This document shows, in pieces, positions 1 through 4,926 of a stretch of DNA of 5,343 nt. The stretch is taken from the NCBI GenBank assembly GCA_030045935.1, contig JASIEN010000635.1, positions 1 through 5,343 of the forward strand. Reading direction: 5' to 3'. Source of the DNA: Candidatus Sulfotelmatobacter sp. Its GTDB lineage: Bacteria; Acidobacteriota; Terriglobia; Terriglobales; Acidobacteriaceae. How positions within the stretch are numbered: the first letter of the stretch is position 1; the number at the start of each line of letters is the position of its first letter. The translations under genes and the position numbers were made by a program. Below the pieces are notes generated by a model. That model was not told the origin of the DNA. It saw nothing but the letters and a program-made list of their open reading frames with translations, and searched no databases.

Positions 1-189
1 AAAGGGATATCTGTATAGTTAACCATTCGATACCGGATGACGACCCCAGGCTCCATATTGGGAAAACCGGTCAGCCTAGCCGCCCGCGGACCAAACTGAT
101 GAGCACGTCAGGGGCCGCCCTTGGAGGCAAAAATGTCCTGAAGCGCCAAATCCTTACACTGCTTCGAGTCTTCGAGCGTCGGTTGCTTT

Positions 190-207
190 GTGTCAACATG
201 TCGACAC
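190..207. promoter_or_regulatory. Imperfect 18-bp palindrome, possible operator
   Basis: GTGTCAACATGTCGACAC matches its own reverse complement at 16 of 18 positions. The arms are GTGTC/GACAC around a central ACATGT. It lies about 170 bp upstream of the E1 beta start. The length and symmetry suit a dimeric transcription factor site, but no regulator is identifiable and no promoter elements are clearly placed next to it. Confidence 0.3.
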
Positions 208-282
208 TTAAGACACTTGGAGCCGGCCCTCTCGCTTCCAGTTTTTAAGTAGGTCCCGCGAGGAGAGCCTAATCTTAAGTGT
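204..282. repeat. Spaced inverted repeat ACACTTAAGA / TCTTAAGTGT
   Basis: ACACTTAAGA at 204-213 recurs as its exact reverse complement TCTTAAGTGT at 273-282, with 59 bp between the arms. Each arm contains the palindromic core CTTAAG. The arms could be paired regulator sites or a weak remnant of an inverted repeat. The left arm overlaps the 18-bp palindrome at 190-207. Chance is not excluded. Confidence 0.3.
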
Positions 283-377
283 TGGCTACGTTACGACACG
301 CGCTATCGCTCCGATTCAGCTATGATTGAACCTCGGCCTGAGCGCGGAAAACTTTACTACCCCGCGATCAATTTCTT

Positions 378-1349
378 ATGCTCCTCACCTACCTCGAAGC
401 CATCCGCCAGGGAATCTGGGAAGAAATGGAACGCGACCCCACCGTATTCTGCCTGGGCGAAGACATCGGCATTTACGGCGGGGCGTTCAAAGTCACCGAC
501 GGATTCATCGACCGCTTCGGAGCCGAGCGCGTCATCGACACGCCCATCGCCGAGTCGGCCATTGTGGGCGCGGCGTTTGGCGCGTCGCTCACCGGCATGC
601 GTCCGGTCGCCGAATTTCAGTTCATGGATTTCATCGGATGCGCCATGAACCAGATTTCCAACATGGTCGCCAAGACGCATTATCTGTGGGGCGCGCCCGC
701 GCCGCTCGTGCTGCGCGGCCCCAGCGGCGGATACGTCCACGGTGGCCCGTTCCACTCGCAGAATCCCGAGATGTGGTTCGTGCACAATCCTGGGCTGAAG
801 GTGATTTGTCCGGCTACGCCCTACGACGCCAAAGGTCTGATCAAGGCCGCGATTCGCGACAACAATCCCTGCGTGTTTTTCGAGCACAAATATTTATATC
901 GACGAATTAAAGAGGAAGTTCCTGCCGACGATTACGTCGTGCCGATCGGAAAGGGACGGCTGGCGCGGGAAGGCCGCGATCTCAGCATCATTACTTATGC
1001 GGCCATGGTGCACAGCGCGCTGGAAGCTGCGGAGATTCTGAGCAAGGAAGGAATCGATCTGGAGATTCTTGATCTACGCACCGTTTCTCCACTCGATCGC
1101 GAAGCCATCGCGCAGACGGTGAAGAAGACGAACAAAGTGATCATCCTGCACGAGCACTCGCGCACCGGAGGGCTGGCGGGCGAGATCGCCGCCATTATTA
1201 ATGAAGAAGCCTTCGACGATCTCGACGGCCCGATTGTGCGAATTACTGGATTAGATTCGGCGATTCCGTTTTCGCCGCCGCAGGAAGAGCACTACTTACC
1301 GAAGGTGGAAGATATCGTGCGTGAAGCGCGACGCCTGAAAGCCTACTGA
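378..1349 (+). CDS. 2-oxoacid (pyruvate/branched-chain) dehydrogenase E1 component, beta subunit
   Basis: This is the beta subunit of the thiamine diphosphate-dependent E1 of a 2-oxoacid dehydrogenase complex. With E1 alpha it decarboxylates pyruvate, a branched-chain 2-oxoacid or acetoin and transfers the acyl group to E2 lipoate in the cytoplasm. The 323 residues match the usual full length. Visible family marks are GEDIGIYGG (27-35), TPIAES with the expected catalytic Glu59, FMDFIGCAMNQISN (82-95), RGPSGG (113-118), GGPFHSQNPE with the expected catalytic His126, PGLKVICPATPYDAKGL (138-154) and the C-terminal transketolase part with LDLRTVSPLD (231-240) and HEHSRTGG (258-265). ATG 378 is the only in-frame start after the upstream TGA at 339-341, and the N-terminus TYLEAI aligns with the family's usual TYREA start. 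No Shine-Dalgarno motif precedes it. No E1 alpha gene is present upstream in the window, which is unusual because alpha and beta are normally adjacent. Substrate specificity cannot be read from sequence alone. Confidence 0.95.
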   Translation: MLLTYLEAIRQGIWEEMERDPTVFCLGEDIGIYGGAFKVTDGFIDRFGAERVIDTPIAESAIVGAAFGASLTGMRPVAEFQFMDFIGCAMNQISNMVAKTHYLWGAPAPLVLRGPSGGYVHGGPFHSQNPEMWFVHNPGLKVICPATPYDAKGLIKAAIRDNNPCVFFEHKYLYRRIKEEVPADDYVVPIGKGRLAREGRDLSIITYAAMVHSALEAAEILSKEGIDLEILDLRTVSPLDREAIAQTVKKTNKVIILHEHSRTGGLAGEIAAIINEEAFDDLDGPIVRITGLDSAIPFSPPQEEHYLPKVEDIVREARRLKAY

Positions 1350-1378
1350 TTGAGAGCGGTTTCCTGCGACGACAGCGG

Positions 1379-1633
1379 CTACCTTCCCATCTCGAAAAGC
1401 CCGGTCTGCACCATGGCGTCAACATCCTTCAGGTCTACTCTCTGCTCTGGCTGCTCCTGTGAGAAGTGGTACACCTTCCGGGAATACTGGCCGGTAATGA
1501 GATAGGCGCCCTCGCCCAGGAACACTACTGACGCGCTCGGGGCAACCGCTGCGGCCTGCGCAGGCGATGGTCCCGGCAGGCGCATTATCCGGCGTTGCCG
1601 AAGCTGTTCACGTTTCTTCCCGCAGCAACTCAT
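1379..1633 (-). CDS. Small Cys-Cys N-terminal protein of unknown function
   Basis: This 84-residue protein has no function I can name. It begins MSCCGKKREQLRQRR, giving an adjacent Cys3-Cys4 pair followed by a basic stretch. A Pro/Ala-rich linker (19-35) follows, then a small beta-rich end with VVFLGEGAYLITG, SRKVYHFS (51-58) and VDLKDVDAMVQTGLFEMG (66-83). There is no signal peptide or membrane helix. The frame also contains ATG codons at 1663 and 1645, but 1633 is preferred because GGAG (1640-1643) sits 6 nt before it. The two earlier starts would overlap the DUF1360-like gene. The stop codon of that gene (1637-1635) lies one base before this ATG, which suggests translational coupling. It is the last gene of the minus-strand unit and converges on E1 beta. 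The general pattern recalls small conserved bacterial proteins starting with CCG-basic, but I can assign no role. Confidence 0.75.
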   Translation of the reverse strand: MSCCGKKREQLRQRRIMRLPGPSPAQAAAVAPSASVVFLGEGAYLITGQYSRKVYHFSQEQPEQRVDLKDVDAMVQTGLFEMGR

Positions 1634-1634
1634 A

Positions 1635-1958
1635 TCACTCTCCATCGCGTCGTAGATCGGCATTCGTCGACGCGTCGCTACCGGGTCTCTCCAGCAGGCA
1701 AGCCGCCCCCGAAAGGGCCAGCCATAGCAACGGCCATTCTCGCCACCGGTTCATCAGCAAGTAAGCGATGGGGGCTGCGATCCACAGGCTGGCGCAATAA
1801 AAACAATCCATCAGCGATCCCAGGAAACCGTCTCCTAACCATTGGCGCAGGTTCGCGAGGATGTCGCCCGGACCATCCTCGAGCGTCACCAGATGCGTCA
1901 AGCGCCACGTGGCCAGCACTGCCAGCAGAAACCGGAACCACTGCTCCACGTTCGTCAC
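1635..1958 (-). CDS. DUF1360-like small integral membrane protein
   Basis: This 107-residue membrane protein resembles DUF1360 proteins, the family annotated from the Bacillus sporulation protein YjcA, whose biochemical role is unknown. Features supporting this are an N-terminal hydrophobic helix (8-24) with ATWRLTHLV, the signature DCFYCASLW (51-59) holding a CxxC pair, and two further hydrophobic segments at about 56-70 and 75-89. The tail from 91 is polar. The GTG at 1958-1956 is chosen over the ATG at 1994 because AAGGAG (1970-1965) lies 6 nt upstream of it. The shorter product also begins immediately before the conserved helix. It follows the 684-residue gene after 69 bp and leads into the small Cys-Cys gene with a single-base gap. 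The CxxC at the edge of a membrane helix could bind metal or act in thiol chemistry, but that is inference. Confidence 0.8.
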   Translation of the reverse strand: MTNVEQWFRFLLAVLATWRLTHLVTLEDGPGDILANLRQWLGDGFLGSLMDCFYCASLWIAAPIAYLLMNRWREWPLLWLALSGAACLLERPGSDASTNADLRRDGE

Positions 1959-1964
1959 CCCCGA

Positions 1965-1970
1965 CTCCTT
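1965..1970 (-). promoter_or_regulatory. Ribosome binding site that decides the GTG start of the DUF1360-like gene
   Basis: Read on the minus strand this is AAGGAG, followed by TCGGGG and then GTG at 1958. It is a near-consensus Shine-Dalgarno with 6-nt spacing. The alternative upstream ATG at 1994 has no comparable motif, so this site argues for the shorter GTG-initiated protein. Confidence 0.75.
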
Positions 1971-2027
1971 GCAATGGTTTCTGTTCGCGCCCACGCCGGC
2001 AGTGCCATGGACCGCTTGCCGCCAGGC

Positions 2028-4082
2028 CTAGTCCTCGTTTACCACCGCAATCGTGAAGTATGGTTCCGTCCATCTGTAAGCGGGCGAATTATAGTTCCAG
2101 TCATCCAGCGGGCCGGAATCGCTGCCCGCGGGATTAAAGGCACGCGTATCCGCATAAACATCAAAAACGTAAGCGCCTGCCGGCTGTGAGGCGGAAATCA
2201 GGAAGATGGCGGTGTTTGCGAATGTATTGTCGGCCGCGTCCTCATACCAATGCTGCGCGGTCGACAAGGCAGAATATAACGACGCTCCTCCTGCGCATCC
2301 ACCGGTACCCAGCTCCACCTGACGCAGGTTGTTGGCTGTAACTGAAAAGATAAGCTGGATATATACATCTTGCGGGTCGCTGCCGCGGTCGATCACTACA
2401 CAGCCGGTGGTGGGCAACAGCTGCGCCCCCGACATATCGGAGTTGAAGCTCCAATAGGCAGCCCAGCTCACGGCGGGGACGGTGTTGTCGATCACAAAGG
2501 CAATCGGAGCCGACGAGGCCAACGTCGTCTTTGTGCCGTCGGCCACATCCACCTGGATCGTGTACGTGCCGTTGGCGTTGAATGCGGAGTACATCGTGTC
2601 CCACTCCAGCAACAGATTTTCCGGGAACCAGCCGGCAGGAGGGAGCGGGTACCAGCCGTTCGCGTCCGCGACCGGCCATTGTTCACTGAGCACGCCGCCT
2701 ACCTCCTGATAGATTGGCCACGAAAGCCCAGTGAACGGCGTCAACGCCGACGCAGTAGTCGATCCGGGCGGGGTGAAGGTAAATTGCAGGCGGTAATACA
2801 CTGCGTCATCCACCTGCGTGCATCCGTAGAGTTGTAGCGTGCCCGTATAGGGCGCCGAAGCCGGCGGTACTCCCGCCTCGCTGATCGTGCCTCCCGGATG
2901 TGGCGGATTCGGCCGCGTGGCATAACCCGTGGTCGCATTGATGTAGGGCGCCGCCGGCAATGGCGGGTTGACCAGAGGCATCAGCCCGACAAACTCGAGC
3001 GACGGAACGTCGCCGCAAGGTACGTCAGGCGAACTGCATGCCACCGTCGATGAGGCAACCGGCGAAGTCGATATAAGGGTGAGACCGGAAATTCCATCCA
3101 CGCTCCACGGAATGTCAAACGGTGGGCCCGAATAGATCACCTGCGTGCTGCCGTCCACAGTCTGGGTAACGTTGAGGGATATGTCGGGCACTTCGAAGAT
3201 GGGCACCCATTCCGGAATCAGAATGTCAAAGCAGCGCAGATACGGGCCGAAGTAATTGTTCAGGTCAAGACCGGAAAGTTGGTTGACAGGCAGGCCAACC
3301 TTGTGGGCCAGAGTGCCGCGGACGGCGCTGCGCTGAGCGTCGGCGCTGAGGCTCGTGGTCTTTCTGAATTCCTTGGGCAACGCCGGTGGCAGAGAGTTGG
3401 GAAAAGCTGTACGCGCCAGAAGAGACTGTTGTCCGGTGTTGAGGCTGCCAAAGGTGTTGTTGCCACTAGACGCGGCCAGTTGCTGCGCAACCGGCGCGCC
3501 CAGCAACTGCTCCACCTTCTCGTAAAGCGCAGTTCCCGTCTCTAACGTAACCGTGCCGGAGGCCGGACTGGCCGGCTGGCCCTGCAGATACTGCACGATG
3601 CTGCCCACCGTTGGCCGGCTGAACAGCTCGAGGTAGCAAATGCGTTCCAGCCGGAAGCGCAGAATCCACTCGATCTCAAACCGCGGCACCCAGAGGCAGA
3701 ACTTGCCGCAGCCGTCCGTGGTGGTCTGCGCCACGGTTACGGTGTGGCAATCGAACGGAAAGAACCATCCCCACGGCAACAAGATGGGGAAAAAGCCGAG
3801 ATACGAGCAGATCGTTTCTTGTGCTGTCACCGTGGCATACGGAATGGGATACTGCGCGCCCGTCACCGGATTCTGATACACCACCTGCCCACAGATCTGC
3901 ACGAACAGGAAAAAGTCGGGGTTGATCTGCCAGCGATATTGCGAGGCGATCTCCGCCACGGTCAGGCCAGTGAACTTTGACGCATCGATCCCAGTGAGGG
4001 ACGACAGCATGTTTGCCTGCGACTGGGTTAGCGGAACCTGGTCGGGCGCGGTTTGCGTGGTGGCTCGGTTTTTCGCGGTCAT
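2028..4082 (-). CDS. Large Cys/Trp-rich beta-domain protein of unknown function
   Basis: This 684-residue protein heads the minus-strand unit. I cannot assign a function. Residues 1-25 are polar (MTAKNRATTQ...), with no signal peptide or membrane anchor visible. Residues 58-135 look like a carboxypeptidase-regulatory/transthyretin-like beta domain: CGQVVYQNPVTGAQYPIP, then an aromatic LPWGWFFPFDCHTV insert, then TTTDGCGKFCLWVPRFEIEW. Six Cys lie at 64, 92, 112, 125, 129 and 149. A helical-looking linker spans about 180-265. A second beta segment begins near CFDILIPEWVPIFEVPDISL (284-303). A Pro-rich linker (372-412) follows. Residues 415-535 look Ig-like, with NGTYTIQVDVADG and an IDNTVP end. 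Residues 555-682 form a last beta domain with AGAYVFDVYADTRAFNP and WTEPYFTIAVVNED. Further Cys lie at 349, 356, 421, 561 and 596. Start ATG 4082-4080 has AAGGAG at 4095-4090 with 7-nt spacing. The architecture suggests a structural or binding protein. Its export route, if any, is unclear. Confidence 0.85.
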   Translation of the reverse strand: MTAKNRATTQTAPDQVPLTQSQANMLSSLTGIDASKFTGLTVAEIASQYRWQINPDFFLFVQICGQVVYQNPVTGAQYPIPYATVTAQETICSYLGFFPILLPWGWFFPFDCHTVTVAQTTTDGCGKFCLWVPRFEIEWILRFRLERICYLELFSRPTVGSIVQYLQGQPASPASGTVTLETGTALYEKVEQLLGAPVAQQLAASSGNNTFGSLNTGQQSLLARTAFPNSLPPALPKEFRKTTSLSADAQRSAVRGTLAHKVGLPVNQLSGLDLNNYFGPYLRCFDILIPEWVPIFEVPDISLNVTQTVDGSTQVIYSGPPFDIPWSVDGISGLTLISTSPVASSTVACSSPDVPCGDVPSLEFVGLMPLVNPPLPAAPYINATTGYATRPNPPHPGGTISEAGVPPASAPYTGTLQLYGCTQVDDAVYYRLQFTFTPPGSTTASALTPFTGLSWPIYQEVGGVLSEQWPVADANGWYPLPPAGWFPENLLLEWDTMYSAFNANGTYTIQVDVADGTKTTLASSAPIAFVIDNTVPAVSWAAYWSFNSDMSGAQLLPTTGCVVIDRGSDPQDVYIQLIFSVTANNLRQVELGTGGCAGGASLYSALSTAQHWYEDAADNTFANTAIFLISASQPAGAYVFDVYADTRAFNPAGSDSGPLDDWNYNSPAYRWTEPYFTIAVVNED

Positions 4083-4089
4083 TTGGGCA

Positions 4090-4095
4090 CTCCTT
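4090..4095 (-). promoter_or_regulatory. Ribosome binding site of the 684-residue gene
   Basis: AAGGAG on the minus strand stands 7 nt before the ATG at 4082-4080. It is near-consensus and supports this start. It therefore also supports the absence of an N-terminal signal peptide in the predicted protein. Confidence 0.75.
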
Positions 4096-4135
4096 CACGT
4101 AAATTCGGACCGATGAACCGCCGAGTGCCATAGAC

Positions 4136-4293
4136 CTAGCGCCCTAGCTTCTTGAGCGGAACACTCTGCCCTCTTACGGGAATAGTGCTGCCCGATTCGG
4201 AAACGTTTCACAGTGGAAAAAACTCATCTCAGCCCGCGCACGATGCGTATCTTTCGCGTCGCAGTCAGTACTTCGCCGGCCCGCTAGCGCCCT
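4136..4293. repeat. 10-bp direct repeat CTAGCGCCCT
   Basis: CTAGCGCCCT occurs at 4136-4145 and again in the same orientation at 4284-4293, both inside the divergent control region. The flanks differ. It may be a pair of regulator half-sites or coincidence. A 10-mer repeat within 260 bp is uncommon but not rare enough to be decisive. Confidence 0.25.
4200..4209. promoter_or_regulatory. Palindrome GAAACGTTTC, candidate LacI-family operator
   Basis: The 10-bp sequence is a perfect inverted repeat centred on CG. LacI-family regulators such as PurR and CcpA bind palindromes with an AAACG-TTT-like core and a central CpG, so this fits their operator form. It lies about 117 bp from the leftward start and 132 bp from the rightward start. 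No regulator gene is present in the window, so the assignment is by motif only. Confidence 0.35.
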
Positions 4294-4332
4294 TTGCCTC
4301 ACATCTGCCACAATAGGTTTTCACTTGTACCC

Positions 4333-4337
4333 GGAGG
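4333..4337 (+). promoter_or_regulatory. Ribosome binding site of the cytochrome c gene
   Basis: GGAGG is followed by ACTC and ATG 4342. It is a consensus Shine-Dalgarno core with slightly short spacing, and it decides the start against the upstream TTG at 4294. Confidence 0.75.
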
Positions 4338-4341
4338 ACTC

Positions 4342-4899
4342 ATGGGCAAGTTTATCCTCGGCGTCATCGTTACGCTTCTCGTAATCATTCTCGGATTTCT
4401 GGGCGCGGCCATGCTTGGACAAATCCCAACTGCCGCCAATGTGCCGCCGCCGCATTGGGAAGTTCACTTCGCCAACAGCGCCATCGATGCCTCTATGGAA
4501 AAGCACGCACCGCACATCAACAATCCCGTTCCGCCAACCGACCAGAACTATGAAGACGCAATGAAGCTTTACACCATGAACTGCGCGGTCTGTCATGGCG
4601 GGCTGGACCGCAAGCCCCCAAGCCTCGGCCCATCTTTTTATCCGCCTGCCCCCAATCTTGTCGCGCATCCGCCCGACGATCCCGAGTGGCATACGTTCTA
4701 TACGATCCGCACCGGCGTGCGCTACACGGGCATGCCTGCCTGGGACAAGACCCTGAGCCAGCAGGACATATGGAAGTTGACCAGCTTTCTGGCGAACATG
4801 GAAAAGCTGCCCCCCGCCGTGCAGGATTATTGGAAGAAGAATTTCAATGCTGAACCTCCGGCCGGAGAGGAAGAAGAAGAAAAGCCGCAGCCGAAGTAG
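4342..4899 (+). CDS. Membrane-anchored monoheme cytochrome c
   Basis: This 185-residue class I c-type cytochrome likely carries electrons at the outer face of the cytoplasmic membrane. Residues 4-24 (FILGVIVTLLVIILGFLGAAM) form one hydrophobic helix that acts as an uncleaved anchor or signal. The heme site is CAVCH at 81-85, with His85 as proximal ligand, and Met131 in YTGMPAWD is the expected distal ligand. The terminal helix IWKLTSFLANM (143-153) is typical of the fold. The tail carries five consecutive Glu (176-180) before KPQPK. ATG 4342 is chosen because GGAGG (4333-4337) lies 4 nt before it and the protein then begins with Met-Gly-Lys and the helix. A TTG at 4294 would add 16 unlikely residues. 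The only heme motif is CxxCH at 81-85, so it is monoheme. The dehydratase gene follows after 27 bp, so the two may be cotranscribed. The redox partner is not evident, and maturation genes are not in the window. Confidence 0.92.
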   Translation: MGKFILGVIVTLLVIILGFLGAAMLGQIPTAANVPPPHWEVHFANSAIDASMEKHAPHINNPVPPTDQNYEDAMKLYTMNCAVCHGGLDRKPPSLGPSFYPPAPNLVAHPPDDPEWHTFYTIRTGVRYTGMPAWDKTLSQQDIWKLTSFLANMEKLPPAVQDYWKKNFNAEPPAGEEEEEKPQPK

Positions 4900-4915
4900 T
4901 GCGATTTGTTCGCAC

Positions 4916-4920
4916 AGGGA
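4916..4920 (+). promoter_or_regulatory. Ribosome binding site of the dehydratase gene
   Basis: AGGGA, followed by AGAGCG and then ATG 4927, gives a reasonable Shine-Dalgarno match at 6-nt spacing. It lies in the 27-bp gap after the cytochrome c stop and supports this start. Confidence 0.6.
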
Positions 4921-4926
4921 AGAGCG

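Larger units (their letters stand above)
108..290 (-). pseudogene. Possible gene remnant with a CxxC motif (very tentative)
   Basis: A 60-codon minus-strand frame runs from just after an in-frame TAA (291-293) to TGA at 108-110. Its translation contains KCLKCRHVD followed 16 residues after the second Cys by a third Cys (SKQCKDL), which gives it a protein-like look with a possible metal-binding CxxC. There is no ATG or GTG in frame, and the only TTG lies late, at 147-149. It could therefore be the decayed 3' end of a gene or a chance open frame. An open run of this length is not statistically unusual at this base composition. I recognise no family, and the plus strand is also open in the same codon register, which weakens the case. 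Confidence 0.15.
1..377. other. Upstream region without a convincing gene
   Basis: No recognisable protein, tRNA or rRNA is seen in this stretch. Two open frames share the same codon register on opposite strands. One on the plus strand enters from the left edge and ends at TAA 246-248. One on the minus strand is open from 290 down to TGA 108-110. Neither has a good start, and neither resembles a family I know. The region also carries an imperfect 18-bp palindrome at 190-207 and an inverted pair of 10-mers at 204-213 and 273-282. It must contain whatever promotes the E1 beta gene at 378, but no clean -35/-10 pair is visible. TATGAT at 321-326 resembles a -10 box but has no matching -35 at normal spacing. 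Confidence 0.5.
4083..4341. promoter_or_regulatory. Divergent intergenic control region
   Basis: This stretch of about 260 bp lies between the divergent starts of the 684-residue gene (leftward) and the cytochrome c gene (rightward), so it should carry promoters for both. No strong sigma-70 -35/-10 pair or sigma-54 GG/GC element was found on either strand. It contains the perfect palindrome GAAACGTTTC at 4200-4209 and a 10-bp direct repeat CTAGCGCCCT at 4136-4145 and 4284-4293. Confidence 0.55.

Noticed and set aside
3..248. Plus-strand open frame entering from the left edge and ending at TAA 246-248
   Set aside because: About 81 codons without a stop, but the translation is low in recognisable patterns, its internal ATG at 99 has no ribosome site, and the opposite strand is open in the same register. 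It may be chance.
321..326. TATGAT as a -10 box for the E1 beta gene
   Set aside because: No acceptable -35 hexamer lies 16-18 bp upstream, and there is no extended -10 TG. The match alone is too weak to call.
357..887. Minus-strand 176-codon frame across the E1 beta gene
   Set aside because: It lies antisense to a well-recognised enzyme whose codon bias explains the open frame, and the product is not family-like.
326..910. Plus-strand 194-codon frame overlapping E1 beta
   Set aside because: Arg/His-rich out-of-frame translation of the E1 beta gene, with no domain and no ribosome site.
1678..2073. Minus-strand 131-codon frame overlapping the DUF1360-like gene
   Set aside because: Out-of-frame shadow. 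The alternative frame holds the DCFYCASLW motif, membrane helices and a consensus ribosome site.
4266..4300. Possible sigma-54 promoter in the GGCCCGCTAGCGCCCTTTGC stretch
   Set aside because: The GG and GC elements are 16 nt apart instead of the required 10, so it does not fit.
4294..4341. TTG-initiated 16-residue N-terminal extension of the cytochrome c
   Set aside because: The extension is polar, precedes the natural Met-Gly-Lys plus helix start, and lacks a ribosome site, whereas ATG 4342 has GGAGG.
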